Below are positions 8,859 to 17,697 of a DNA stretch of 64,000 nt, in pieces. The notes below the pieces were generated by a model, which had not been told where the DNA came from, did not search any database, and saw only the letters and a list, made by a program, of their open reading frames with translations. Source of the DNA: Pseudomonas putida (GTDB taxonomy: Bacteria > Pseudomonadota > Gammaproteobacteria > Pseudomonadales > Pseudomonadaceae). The DNA lies in NCBI RefSeq assembly GCF_001636055.1, contig NZ_CP011789.1, forward strand, positions 4,154,001 through 4,218,000, written 5' to 3'. How positions within the stretch are numbered: the stretch's first letter is position 1; every line of letters begins with the position of its first letter. The translations under genes and the position numbers were made by a program.

Positions 8859-10147
8859 AGACGCCCCTCGCGCTGTCGATCCTGAGCATGAGCCTGCTGC
8901 TGGCCGCCTGCGGTGGTGAAGGCGATGCCACCCAGGCCCGCGGCCCCGACCCGAAACTTCCGGCCCCCGAACGTGGCCTGCTACCGAGCATGAAGATCGC
9001 CGAGCCGGCACTGTGGGGCGAGCAGAAACCCAAGGTGCCGGACGGCTACAGCATCACCGCCATCGCCACCGACCTGAAGATCCCGCGCCAGACGCTGATC
9101 CTGCCCAACGGCGACATCATCGTGGCAGAAGGTCGTGGCGGCAATGCCGCCAAGCTCAAGCCCAAGGACGTGATCGCCAGCCAGATCAAGGCCAAGGGCA
9201 ACACCCAGGTCAAAAGCGGCAATCGCCTCACCCTGCTGCGCGATGCCGATGGCGACGGCCGCTACGAAGTGCAGACAGTGTTCGCCGAAAACCTCAACGC
9301 CCCCTACGGCCTGGCATTTGCCGATGGCAAGCTGTACGTGGCCAATCAGGATGCGCTGGTGCGCTTCGATTACCAGGACGGCCAGACCAAGGCCGACGGC
9401 CCGCCGACCACGCTCACCGAGCTGCCCTCGACGATCAACCACCACTGGACCAAGGCGCTGACCATCAGCCCGGACGGTCGCTACCTGTATGTGGGCATCG
9501 GCTCGAACAGCAACATCACCGAGCGCGGCATGGAAGTGGAGATCGACCGCGCGATGGTCTGGCAGATCGACGCCCAGACCGGCGCCCACAAACCCTACGC
9601 GACCGGCCTGCGCAACCCCACGGCGCTGACCATCCAGCCTGATTCGGGGCAACTGTGGGCGGTGGTCAACGAACGCGACGAGCTGGGGCCGGACCTGGTG
9701 CCGGACTACCTGACTTCGGTGCGCGAAGGGGCCTTCTACGGGTGGCCCTGGAGCTACTGGGGGCAGAACGTCGATACCCGCGCGCAACCGCAGAATCCGG
9801 AGAAAGTCGCCGCCGCGATCAAGCCGGACTACAGCCTGGGTTCGCACGTCGCCGCACTGGGCGTGGATTTCTCCCTGCCGGCGATGGGCGAACAGTTCGC
9901 CAACGGTGTATTCGTAGGCGAGCACGGCAGCTGGAACCGGCCCAATCCTGTCGGCTACAAGGTGATCTTCGTGCCGTTCAGCAACGGCAAGCCAGCGGGT
10001 GAGCCAATCGACTTCGCTACCGGTTTCCGGGGTGAGGATGGCAAGACACGCGGCCGCCCGGTGGGGGTGACAGTGGATCCGAAAGGCGCGCTGATCATCG
10101 CCGACGACCTGGCCAATACTGTGTGGCGGGTGACGCGTAATCAGTGA
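8855..10147 (+). CDS. Lipoprotein soluble sugar dehydrogenase (sorbosone/glucose dehydrogenase family, PQQ type)
   Basis: 430 residues. The signal peptide ends in the lipobox LLAACGG, so the mature protein should be lipid-anchored. The rest is a six-bladed propeller of the glucose/sorbosone dehydrogenase family, with LILPNGDIIVAEGRGG, LNAPYGLAF, YVGIGSNSN, GLRNPTAL and GEHGSWNR. These segments supply PQQ and calcium ligands in known relatives. The expected reaction is periplasmic oxidation of a sugar or alcohol with electrons passed to the respiratory chain. Coupled to the DUF2231 gene and followed by a strong terminator. Confidence 0.82.
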   Translation: MKTPLALSILSMSLLLAACGGEGDATQARGPDPKLPAPERGLLPSMKIAEPALWGEQKPKVPDGYSITAIATDLKIPRQTLILPNGDIIVAEGRGGNAAKLKPKDVIASQIKAKGNTQVKSGNRLTLLRDADGDGRYEVQTVFAENLNAPYGLAFADGKLYVANQDALVRFDYQDGQTKADGPPTTLTELPSTINHHWTKALTISPDGRYLYVGIGSNSNITERGMEVEIDRAMVWQIDAQTGAHKPYATGLRNPTALTIQPDSGQLWAVVNERDELGPDLVPDYLTSVREGAFYGWPWSYWGQNVDTRAQPQNPEKVAAAIKPDYSLGSHVAALGVDFSLPAMGEQFANGVFVGEHGSWNRPNPVGYKVIFVPFSNGKPAGEPIDFATGFRGEDGKTRGRPVGVTVDPKGALIIADDLANTVWRVTRNQ

Positions 10148-10156
10148 TGCGCTAAA

Positions 10157-10197
10157 TCAAGGCCAGCCCGCCCCCACAGGGGGATGGCTGGCCTTGA
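10157..10197 (+). terminator. Hairpin terminator after the sugar dehydrogenase gene
   Basis: A 12-bp perfect inverted repeat (TCAAGGCCAGCC, 10157-10168, against GGCTGGCCTTGA, 10186-10197) encloses a second CCCCC/GGGGG stem. It begins nine bases after the stop codon. There is no long T-run, so efficiency is uncertain. Confidence 0.7.
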
Positions 10198-10393
10198 GGT
10201 TATGAACCGCACCCGCCATGGCCTTGAAATCTGGCGCCAGCTCAGCCCTGCCGCGCCGAAAGCCAAGCCTACCCCGCCCAGCACCACCACCGATGTCTCC
10301 AGCAAACGCAGCGACATCGCCCCCCCCAAACAGCCAGACCCCGTCCCTGATCACGATCTGACGGAGCGTTCGCAAAGCAACACTCCAGCCTGT

Positions 10394-10438
10394 GAAAGCG
10401 ATATTTTTTTCTGTAACGAAAATGTAATATTCGCTTTC
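10394..10438. promoter_or_regulatory. Inverted repeat upstream of glpT, candidate GlpR operator
   Basis: GAAAGCGATAT (from 10394) and its near-complement ATATTCGCTTTC (ending at 10438) form a dyad in an AT-rich stretch 32-76 bp upstream of glpT. A regulator site is likely, and GlpR, the glycerol-3-phosphate-responsive repressor, is the natural candidate. The identity is inferred from context, not from a checked consensus. The rest of the 322-bp gap holds only the terminator. Confidence 0.45.
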
Positions 10439-10469
10439 GCAGATAAAACAACAACGTTGGAGTACCCCG

Positions 10470-11822
10470 ATGTTTGCCTTCTTCCGCCCCGCCGTGCACC
10501 GGGCGCCGCTGCCCGCTGAACAGGTCGACAGTACCTATCGCCGCCTGCGCTGGCAGATCTTCGCCGGCATCTTCTTCGGTTATGCAGGCTATTACCTGCT
10601 GCGCAAGAACTTCTCCCTGGCCATGCCTTACCTGATCGACGAGGAAGGCTACACCCGCGGCCAGCTCGGCCTGGCAATCTCGGCCATCGCCATTGCCTAC
10701 GGCCTGTCCAAGTTCCTCATGGGCCTGGTGTCCGACCGCTCCAACCCCCGTTACTTCCTGCCCTTCGGCCTGCTGGTGTCGGCTGCGGTGATGTTCGTGT
10801 TCGGATTCGCGCACTGGGCCACCTCCAGCGTCACCATCATGTTCATCCTGCTGTTCATCAACGGCTGGGCCCAGGGCATGGGCTGGCCGCCGAGCGGACG
10901 GACCATGGTGCACTGGTGGTCGCAGAAGGAGCGCGGCGGCGTGGTGTCGGTGTGGAACGTGGCACATAACGTGGGTGGCGGCCTGATTGGCCCGCTGTTC
11001 ATCCTTGGGCTGGGCTGGACCAACGACTGGCATGCTGCCTTCTATGTACCGGCCGCCGTGGCGGTGCTGGTGGCCGTGTTCGCCTTCGTCACCATGCGCG
11101 ACACCCCGCAATCGGTGGGCCTGCCGCCGATCGAGGAGTACAAGAACGACTACCCCGAAGGCTACGACGCCAGCCACGAACAGGAATTCAGCGCCAAGCA
11201 GATCTTCGTCAAGTACGTGCTGCGCAACAAGATGCTCTGGTACATCGCCCTGGCCAACGTGTTCGTCTACCTGCTGCGCTACGGCGTGCTCGACTGGGCG
11301 CCGACCTACCTCAAGGAGGCCAAGCACTTCACCGTCGACAAGACCTCCTGGGCCTACTTCTTCTACGAGTGGGCAGGCATCCCCGGCACCCTGCTGTGCG
11401 GCTGGATGTCGGACAAGATCTTCCGTGGCAATCGCGGCCTGACCGGCATCGTGTTCATGGCCCTGGTCACCGTCGCCACCCTGGTGTACTGGCTCAACCC
11501 ACCGGGCAACCCCACCGTCGACATGATCGCGCTGTTCTCCATCGGCTTCCTGATCTACGGCCCGGTGATGCTGATCGGCCTGCAGGCGCTGGAGCTGGCG
11601 CCGAAGAAAGCCGCCGGCACCGCCGCCGGGTTCACGGGCCTGTTCGGCTACCTGGGCGGCTCGGTCGCAGCCAGTGCCGCGATGGGCTACACCGTCGACC
11701 ACTTCGGTTGGGACGGCGGCTTCGTGCTGCTGGTCGGTGCCTGCCTGCTGTCGATCGCCTTCCTGCTGCCGACACTGCGCCACACTCAGGTTGCCAGCAG
11801 CCGCCGCGAAGCGGTGGTGTGA
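10470..11822 (+). CDS. glpT: Glycerol-3-phosphate:phosphate antiporter GlpT
   Basis: 450 residues, 12 predicted membrane helices. The N-terminus ([22 protein letters not shown], quoted here in part, and [12 protein letters not shown]) is close to known GlpT, including the substrate-site Arg in [20 protein letters not shown] and the [10 protein letters not shown] loop are organophosphate:phosphate antiporter signatures. It imports glycerol-3-phosphate in exchange for phosphate. Monocistronic: own upstream dyad and a very strong terminator downstream. Confidence 0.93.
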   Translation: MFAFFRPAVHRAPLPAEQVDSTYRRLRWQIFAGIFFGYAGYYLLRKNFSLAMPYLIDEEGYTRGQLGLAISAIAIAYGLSKFLMGLVSDRSNPRYFLPFGLLVSAAVMFVFGFAHWATSSVTIMFILLFINGWAQGMGWPPSGRTMVHWWSQKERGGVVSVWNVAHNVGGGLIGPLFILGLGWTNDWHAAFYVPAAVAVLVAVFAFVTMRDTPQSVGLPPIEEYKNDYPEGYDASHEQEFSAKQIFVKYVLRNKMLWYIALANVFVYLLRYGVLDWAPTYLKEAKHFTVDKTSWAYFFYEWAGIPGTLLCGWMSDKIFRGNRGLTGIVFMALVTVATLVYWLNPPGNPTVDMIALFSIGFLIYGPVMLIGLQALELAPKKAAGTAAGFTGLFGYLGGSVAASAAMGYTVDHFGWDGGFVLLVGACLLSIAFLLPTLRHTQVASSRREAVV

Positions 11823-11845
11823 TCGGCTGATATAACGCCCGCGAC

Positions 11846-11890
11846 AAACAACAAGGCCGGTGACATTCTTTGTCACCGGCCTTGTTGTTT
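11846..11890 (+). terminator. Strong terminator after glpT
   Basis: A perfect 20-bp stem (11846-11865 with 11871-11890) with a 5-base loop TTCTT. The ends of the stem are AAACAAC/GTTGTTT, so the descending arm ends in a T-rich run. It starts 24 bases after the glpT stop and could act in both directions. Confidence 0.9.
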
Positions 11891-11985
11891 CTGCTGCAGG
11901 AAAGTTGCCCCCTGCCCTTCCAGGCGCGCTGAAATCAGTGCGCGAAAAAAATGGCTCTTCGCCACCCATCATTAAATATCAGGCA

Positions 11986-12098
11986 TAAAAAAGCCGCCTG
12001 AAACCAGGCGGCAAACAACCAAAGGGCGATAAAGTGGAGCCCACCCAGGAGGTGCTCTAGCACGGGGGATGTCCTGAATGCACGAATACTTTATCGGG
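11986..12098 (-). ncRNA. Candidate structured small RNA with Rho-independent terminator
   Basis: Read on the minus strand, the region between glpT and oprD gives a compact fold. CGATAAAGT (plus 12088-12096) pairs perfectly with ACTTTATCG (plus 12027-12035). Inside are CAGGA...TCCTG and a GTGCT-AG-AGCAC hairpin. A linker leads to the terminator GCCGCCTG-GTTT-CAGGCGGC followed by six T. A weak promoter is possible (TTGCAG at 12128-12133, TTAAAG at 12104-12109, 18-bp spacing). The loop region contains CACCTCC, complementary to ribosome-binding sites. No protein gene on this strand could use the terminator. It may be one of the known pseudomonad sRNAs, but I cannot assign it. Confidence 0.65.
11987..12012 (-). 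terminator. Terminator of the candidate small RNA (minus strand)
   Basis: An 8-bp GC stem (11993-12000 with 12005-12012), a four-base loop, then a run of six T on the minus strand (A-run 11987-11992 on plus). This is an intrinsic terminator with no upstream minus-strand coding sequence. Confidence 0.8.
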
Positions 12099-12287
12099 GC
12101 CGACTTTAACCCCATAGTCACTCGATACTGCAATCAAAAACCGTGATTTCGATTATCAACGAAACACAATGGCATGCGCGGCGCATTTGTTACTAGTAGC
12201 CCGGCATCAATACCGGCTACACCCTTACAACAATTACATTCCTTTACCCAGACACCTGCCTCAACAATTCCAACCAAGGGGTATGAC

Positions 12288-13616
12288 ATGTCGCCATTCC
12301 GACTCTCCATGCTGAGCGCGGCACTGCTGTGCGCGCCGTTGCAAGCCGCATTCGCCGAAGCCGTTTCGAGCCAGTCCGAAGCCAAGGGATTCTTCGAGGG
12401 CAGCGAGTTGAATGCACGCCTGCGCAACTACTACTTCAACCGTGATGGCAAGTCGCAAGGCCCGGATCGCCGCGACTGGACCCAAGGTTTCATCCTCAAC
12501 TACAGCTCCGGCTTCACCCAGGGTACCGTGGGCTTCGGCGTCGAAGCGTTCGGCCACCTGGCAGTCAAGCTCGACGGCGGCAAGGGCACCTCCGGCACCG
12601 GCAACCTGCCCGTCAGGGACAACGGCTCACCCGAAGACGACTACGGCCGCGCCGGTGGTGCGTTGAAAGTGCGCATCTCCAAGACCGAACTGCGCTGGGG
12701 CGACCTGCAACCCACGGCGCCGGTATTCGCCGCCGGCGGTACCCGCCTGCTGCCGCAAACCGCCACTGGCTTCAACCTGCTCAGCAGCGAGATCAAGGGA
12801 CTGGATCTGGAAGCGGGCCACTTCACCGGAGGCAACGGCCCGGTCACCACCAACGGCGACCATGGCCTGTGGGCCTCCTACGCCAATATCCAGGCTGACA
12901 GCATCAACTACATCGGCGGCAAATACGCAGTCAACGACGCCCTGTCGGTGTCGCTGTACGGCTCCAAGCTGCAGGACATCTGGCGCCAGTACTACGGCAA
13001 CGCCAACTACATCCTGGCGCTGGCCGACGACCAGTCGCTGAACTTCGACTTCAACCTCTACCGCACCAATGACGACGGTCGCGCCGACGCCGGTGCGATC
13101 AACAACACCACCTGGTCGTTCTCCACCGCGTACAGTTTCCTCTCGGCGCACACCATCACCCTGGCCTACCAGAAAGTGCACGGCGACACCCCGTTCGACT
13201 ATGTCGCCTTCGGCATCAACGGCCCGGGAGACACCGGTGACGGGATCTTCCTGGCCAACTCCATCCAGTACTCGGACTTCAACGGGCCAGAGGAAAAATC
13301 ATGGCAGGTGCGCTACGACCTGGACATGAACACCTTCGGCGTGCCGGGGTTGAGCTTCATGGCCCGCTACGTCAACGGCCATGGCATCGACGGCAGCAAG
13401 ATGGCCGCGGACAGCAAGTACCTGGGCTATGGCTATGGCGAGGATGGCAAGCATCATGAGACCAACCTCGAAGCAAAGTACGTGGTGCAGTCCGGCCCGG
13501 CCAAGGACCTGTCGGTGCGCCTGCGCGAGGCAATCCATCGGGGCAATGCCGACCAGGCCGAAGGGGATGTCAACGAGTTCCGGGTGATCGTCGACTACCC
13601 GCTGTCGATTCTCTGA
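12288..13616 (+). CDS. OprD-family outer-membrane porin
   Basis: 442 residues from the ATG at 12288 (AAGGGG upstream; the longer in-frame reading to 12174 has no site). The signal peptide ends at about AAFAEA. The mature part shows the OprD pattern: AKGFFEGSELNARLRNYYFNR (shown in part), the QGFILNYSSGFTQGTVGFG hairpin, FLSAHTITLAYQKVHGDTPFD, and a C-terminal strand ending YPLSIL. OprD porins admit specific amino acids, aromatic acids or other small anions. The substrate is not predictable, and flanking genes give no clue. Confidence 0.9.
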   Translation: MSPFRLSMLSAALLCAPLQAAFAEAVSSQSEAKGFFEGSELNARLRNYYFNRDGKSQGPDRRDWTQGFILNYSSGFTQGTVGFGVEAFGHLAVKLDGGKGTSGTGNLPVRDNGSPEDDYGRAGGALKVRISKTELRWGDLQPTAPVFAAGGTRLLPQTATGFNLLSSEIKGLDLEAGHFTGGNGPVTTNGDHGLWASYANIQADSINYIGGKYAVNDALSVSLYGSKLQDIWRQYYGNANYILALADDQSLNFDFNLYRTNDDGRADAGAINNTTWSFSTAYSFLSAHTITLAYQKVHGDTPFDYVAFGINGPGDTGDGIFLANSIQYSDFNGPEEKSWQVRYDLDMNTFGVPGLSFMARYVNGHGIDGSKMAADSKYLGYGYGEDGKHHETNLEAKYVVQSGPAKDLSVRLREAIHRGNADQAEGDVNEFRVIVDYPLSIL

Positions 13617-13681
13617 TCGCGACGTCAGTACCGCCCCGCGATGAGGCCGGCACTGAAATCCATCAAACCCTGAACACTCCA

Positions 13682-14197
13682 TCACCGCCCCAGAAACACA
13701 TACCGCGCGCTGTACGGTTCAACGTGCAGCGCGCCCTCCCGTGTGCAGCTTCCGGCAAACTTGCCACCCTGGGTATCGAGCCGCTGCACCTCGTCCACTC
13801 CACTCAACACGCCCTGCCCCTGGTGGCTGGCAACCTCCAATTGCAACAGCGCGATATCCGGCTCGCCGGCGCCCCGCGCCTGGGCCACGACCTTGCCGGT
13901 CACCCGGCTGCCGTCGTCCATCTCCCAGGACGGCCCGACAAAATGGTGGCCGACGGTCTTGCCGCCTCGGGTGAGGGTGGCCAGCGGTTCGCGAAATGCC
14001 CATTTCAACTGCCCGGTTTCATCGGCCCGGCAGTCATAGACCTGCACCCCCACTGCTTGCACAGCGAGGATCTCGGCCTTGCCCGGCGCGACGGTGAAGC
14101 TGGCCGGCGCCGCGCCAGCGAGCAGTGGCACGGCCAGGGCGCAGACGCCGAGGAAGGCGCGGCGGCGTTGCGGGGTGGTGCATGAGGTCGGGTGCAT
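13682..14197 (-). CDS. DUF3455 secreted protein
   Basis: 171 residues. An N-terminal twin-arginine-like RRRAFLG followed by a hydrophobic stretch and AGAAPAS suggests export. The body has VGVQVYDCRADETGQLKWAFREP and HFVGPSWEMDDGSRVTGKVV (partial quotes), the pattern of the DUF3455 family, which has no established function. It is convergent with oprD and followed upstream by a REP pair; no operon partner. Confidence 0.75.
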   Translation of the reverse strand: MHPTSCTTPQRRRAFLGVCALAVPLLAGAAPASFTVAPGKAEILAVQAVGVQVYDCRADETGQLKWAFREPLATLTRGGKTVGHHFVGPSWEMDDGSRVTGKVVAQARGAGEPDIALLQLEVASHQGQGVLSGVDEVQRLDTQGGKFAGSCTREGALHVEPYSARYVFLGR

Positions 14198-14271
14198 GGT
14201 GTTTTGCCTGTGATCAATGGGGACCTCTACACAACAAGCCAGCCCACCCGTTTATTCCCGCTGTATCTACC

Positions 14272-14382
14272 GGCCCTATCGCGGGACCAGTCGCAACGGC
14301 GAACCGCCGCTCCCACAGGTTCATCATCGTTATTGAAAGCGGTGGGGTGCCTGTGGGAGCGGGCTGGTCCCGCGATAGGGCC
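14272..14382. repeat. Inverted pair of REP palindromes
   Basis: Two REP copies in opposite orientation: GGCCCTATCGCGGGACCAGTCG... to CTCCCACAGG (14272-14319), and CCTGTGGGAGCGGGCTGGTC...CGATAGGGCC (14350-14382). The core matches P. putida-type REPs. The surrounding 370-bp gap (14198-14567) contains nothing else recognisable except the upstream region of the FecR gene. Confidence 0.85.
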
Positions 14383-14567
14383 AGCAATGCCAACGAATAA
14401 CCCGCGCGCCCATAACGAGAACACCCGCCACCGCCCTTTTATTCCATGATTTCATTCAATACATCCCCTTGAAATACATAGAAAAAATTGACGTTCATCG
14501 CACCCCGTGAATCGGTAGCCTGCGCTCATCCCGGGGTTACCCCTTCCGTACACACGATGACCGAACC

Positions 14568-15416
14568 GTGAACAGAACCGCGCTCCTCCCCCTCCTGGCT
14601 AGCCTGCTCCACCTCTCGCCACTGCTCGCAGCCCCGGCAGATATCGGGGTGATCAGCGCGGCGGAAAAGCCCGTGCAACTGCTGCGTGCCACAAGCGTCT
14701 ACCAAGCCAGCGCCGGCGCCCGCCTACAGAGTGCCGACTACCTCGAAGCCGGCAGCACAGGCGTGCTCATCGACCAACTGGCCGGCACACGCATTGCCCT
14801 TGGCCCGCACACCCGCCTGTATCTGGAACACACTGGCAACACCACCCATCTCAACCTGCTGCAGGGCTGGCTCAAGCTGCAACCGTTGAGCGGCGTACCC
14901 CAAGGCAATCTACGGGTCAGCACCGCCAACCTGGCGCTCGATGCGAGCAAGGCCGCCAGCGTCATCCATGCCGACGCCAGTGGCACCGAAGTGTTCGTCG
15001 AAGACGGCATGGTCAGCGTCCGTGATCCGGGGCAGAAGCCGCGCGACCCTGCCAGGCAGGTGCTGCGCCGCGAAGAATTTGCCCAGGCCAAGGGCCAGGG
15101 CCCCGTGAGCACGCCGGGTCGCCCCAGTGGCGACTTCATCGGCGCGATGCCGCCCGCCTTCTTCGACCCGCTGCCCAGCGTCGCCGCCCGCAAGCTCACA
15201 GCCGACCCGCTGAACAAGCTGCGTGAAGCCAGCTTCGCCGACGCCAGCCCGCTGCTGCTCGGCCCCCTCAAGCTCAACGGCGCATCCCTGGCCACGCGGT
15301 TCACACCGCGCCTGGCCGATCCGGCCTTCCGCCAGGCCATCGTGCAGCGCTTCGGCGGCACGCTGGACTGGGAAACCGCGCTGTACCGATTCGAACGCAA
15401 GAACGCCACGCGCTGA
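14568..15416 (+). CDS. Periplasmic FecR-domain protein, first gene of the kinase/phosphatase operon
   Basis: 282 residues with a signal peptide (hydrophobic to about residue 21, LLAAPADI). Residues 25-150 resemble a FecR domain: GARLQSADYLEAGSTGVLI, TRIALGPHTRLYLE, LNLLQGWLKLQP and TEVFVEDGMVSVRD. The C-terminal part is unassigned. FecR domains usually sense or relay periplasmic signals. Here there is no sigma factor; instead a haem-motif membrane protein, kinase and phosphatase follow with gaps of about 15 bp. A periplasmic input or regulatory role for that module is inferred. Confidence 0.72.
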   Translation: MNRTALLPLLASLLHLSPLLAAPADIGVISAAEKPVQLLRATSVYQASAGARLQSADYLEAGSTGVLIDQLAGTRIALGPHTRLYLEHTGNTTHLNLLQGWLKLQPLSGVPQGNLRVSTANLALDASKAASVIHADASGTEVFVEDGMVSVRDPGQKPRDPARQVLRREEFAQAKGQGPVSTPGRPSGDFIGAMPPAFFDPLPSVAARKLTADPLNKLREASFADASPLLLGPLKLNGASLATRFTPRLADPAFRQAIVQRFGGTLDWETALYRFERKNATR

Positions 15417-15431
15417 CACCCCGGAGCCCCC

Positions 15432-16310
15432 ATGAAACTGACCCTGGCCGTACGCTTCAACCTGGTGTTCCTGGCCGTCTTCATCGTTGGCTTCATCGCC
15501 AGCAGCCTATTTGCCAACTACCTGCTGCAAAAAAGCGCACGTGAAGAATCATTGGACAAGGCACGCATGCTCATGAGCGCCGCCAGCGCCAGCAGCACCT
15601 ACACCGCCGAACAGATCGTGCCGCTGCTGGAGAACCGCCTGAAGTTCGAATTCCTGCCACAGTCGATCCCCTCCTTCGCCGCCACCGAGCAGCTCCAGCA
15701 ACTGCTCAAGACCTACCCCGACTTCCTCTACAAGGAAGCCACCCTCAACCCGACCAACCCACGCAACAAGGCCACCGGCTGGGAAACCGAGGTGGTCGAA
15801 CAGTTGCGCGGCAAGCCCGACACCCAGGAACTGATCGGCGAGCGCAGCGATGGCAAGGGCCCGGCGCTGTTCGTCGCCCAGCCGATCCAGATTACCGACC
15901 CCGCCTGCCTGGCCTGCCACACCTCCCCGGAAACCGCACCGAAGACCGTGGTCGACCGCTACGGCACGCACAACGGCTTCGGCTGGAAGCTCAACGAGAT
16001 CATCGGCGCACGCCTGGTCTCGGTGCCGCTGGCCGTGCCGCTGCAGCGGGCCAGCGAGTTGCTGCACACCTTCATGCTGTCGCTGCTGGGGGTGTTCGTA
16101 TTCCTGTTCTGCGCGCTGAACGTGATGGTCCACCTGTTCGTCATCCGCCGCCTGCGGGCGATGTCGGCACTGGCCGACCGGGTCAGCCTCGGCGAAGACG
16201 ACGTGCCGGAGATGGACGTCAGCGGCCACGACGAACTGGCACGCATGGGCCAATCGTTCGTGCGCATGCGCACCAGCCTGGTCAGCGCCATGAAGATGCT
16301 CGAAGAATAA
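15432..16310 (+). CDS. Membrane sensor with Tll0287-like (DUF3365) haem domain and HAMP
   Basis: 292 residues. TM1 at about 10-30, a periplasmic domain, TM2 at about 212-234, then a cytoplasmic HAMP-like segment (RLRAMSALADRVSLGEDDVPEMDVSGHDELARMGQSF, partially quoted positions 240-280) that ends the protein. CLACH at 159-163 is a c-type haem motif, and the layout matches the DUF3365/Tll0287 sensor family, which is linked to redox or gas sensing. There is no output domain. The next gene, 13 bp away, is a soluble Ser/Thr kinase, so sensing and output may be split between two proteins. Confidence 0.82.
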   Translation: MKLTLAVRFNLVFLAVFIVGFIASSLFANYLLQKSAREESLDKARMLMSAASASSTYTAEQIVPLLENRLKFEFLPQSIPSFAATEQLQQLLKTYPDFLYKEATLNPTNPRNKATGWETEVVEQLRGKPDTQELIGERSDGKGPALFVAQPIQITDPACLACHTSPETAPKTVVDRYGTHNGFGWKLNEIIGARLVSVPLAVPLQRASELLHTFMLSLLGVFVFLFCALNVMVHLFVIRRLRAMSALADRVSLGEDDVPEMDVSGHDELARMGQSFVRMRTSLVSAMKMLEE

Positions 16311-16323
16311 CCGGGAGCCCACC

Positions 16324-17697
16324 ATGCTCGAACAATTGGGCAAGTACCGCATAGACAGCGTGCTCGGCAAAGGTGCCATGGGCACCGTGTACAAAGCCTT
16401 CGACCCGCACATCGCCCGAGTGGTGGCGCTCAAGACCATCCGCCGCGAACTGCTCGGCGACGCCCAGCAGCACCAGTTGCTCAGCCGCTTCCAGAACGAG
16501 GCCCAGGCCGCCGGGCGGCTAAGCCACCCGAATATTGTCGCGGTGTACGACTACGGCGAAGACGACGGCGCCGCCTACATCGCCATGGAGTTCGTCGACG
16601 GCATCGCCCTCAACACCCGCCTGCAGAACCAAGAGCCGCGCCAGTTGGCCCAGGTGCTGGGCTGGATGCGCCAACTGCTCGGCGCCCTGCACTACGCCCA
16701 CGCCAAGGGCGTGGTGCACCGCGACGTGAAGCCCGCCAACCTGCTGATCACCGCCGACGACCAGGTCAAGGTCACCGACTTCGGCATCGCCCGCATCGAC
16801 ACCTCGGTGCTGACCCAGACCGGCTCGATGATCGGCACGCCCAGCTACATGTCGCCCGAACAGTTCTGCGGCGAGCTGGTGGATGGTCGCTCCGACGTGT
16901 TTTCGGCGGGCATCGTGCTGTACCAGTTGCTCACCGGCGAGCGCCCGTTCTCGGGGTCCGCGACCATGGTGATGCAGCAGATCCTCAACCAGACCCCGGT
17001 ACCGCCGTCGAGCCTGAACCCGACCCTCGACCCGCAGTTCGACCAGCTGATTCGCCAGGCCCTGGCCAAGCGCCCGGACGAGCGCTTCGCCTCGGCCCAG
17101 GACTTCCTCGACGCCCTGGACGCACTGTCCGGCCCACAGACACTGGAAAGCGTGGAACTGGACGACGACCGCACACGGCTGCTGATGCCCGCCTCGTTCA
17201 GCCACGCCAGCCTGGGCAGCTCGCCAACCAGCAGCAGTGAAGCAGCGGACACACTGACCCCGTGGAAACGCCAGGTCCGCCCGCAGCTCGAATCGCTGCT
17301 GTCGCAACAGATCGGCCCACTGGCGCGCCTGCTGGTCAAACGCAGCCTGGCCAGCGCCGACGACTTCGCCAGCCTGCGCAGCGCCCTGCTGCCGCACATT
17401 CCCTCCGAGCGTGGCCGCGAACAGTTCGTCGCCGCCACCGAAGCGCTGCTGCCCACGACCGAAACACTGCCAGCTCAAGGCACCCTGGTCAGCCAACCCG
17501 GCATGCCAGAAGCGCTGGACCCCGCATTCCTGGAGGCCAGCGAAACGCGCCTGACCTACCTGATCGGCCCCATCGCCCGCATCGTCATGCGCCGCGCCCT
17601 GCCCCGCGCCAGCACCCGCCAGGCGCTGTTGCAGACCCTGGCCGAACACATCCCCGACCCCGCCCAACGCAGCGCCTTTCTCGAGGAGCAGCCATGA
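16324..17697 (+). CDS. Soluble Hanks-type Ser/Thr protein kinase with C-terminal repeated helical domain
   Basis: 457 residues. The kinase domain spans about 8-270: glycine loop GKGAMGTVYKA, Lys37 in VALK, catalytic HRDVKPAN (Asp134), DFGIAR (Asp152), GTPSYMSPEQ. There is no transmembrane helix, unlike PpkA of the P. aeruginosa H1 T6SS. Residues about 330-375 and 415-455 are two copies of one motif (IGPxARxxxxRxL...L...HIP...R..F), resembling the DUF8082 type. It overlaps the phosphatase gene (ATGA). By analogy with the PpkA/PppA/Fha switch it probably phosphorylates the FHA protein TagH at 50.7 kb and licenses T6SS firing. Confidence 0.88.
   Translation: MLEQLGKYRIDSVLGKGAMGTVYKAFDPHIARVVALKTIRRELLGDAQQHQLLSRFQNEAQAAGRLSHPNIVAVYDYGEDDGAAYIAMEFVDGIALNTRLQNQEPRQLAQVLGWMRQLLGALHYAHAKGVVHRDVKPANLLITADDQVKVTDFGIARIDTSVLTQTGSMIGTPSYMSPEQFCGELVDGRSDVFSAGIVLYQLLTGERPFSGSATMVMQQILNQTPVPPSSLNPTLDPQFDQLIRQALAKRPDERFASAQDFLDALDALSGPQTLESVELDDDRTRLLMPASFSHASLGSSPTSSSEAADTLTPWKRQVRPQLESLLSQQIGPLARLLVKRSLASADDFASLRSALLPHIPSERGREQFVAATEALLPTTETLPAQGTLVSQPGMPEALDPAFLEASETRLTYLIGPIARIVMRRALPRASTRQALLQTLAEHIPDPAQRSAFLEEQP

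Noticed and set aside
10184..10519. 111-codon open frame running into glpT
   Set aside because: Overlaps the terminator, the dyad operator and the start of glpT; no plausible start or family.
14272..14382. Possible short CRISPR-like repeats
   Set aside because: Only two copies in opposite orientation with the P. putida REP core; no regular spacers.
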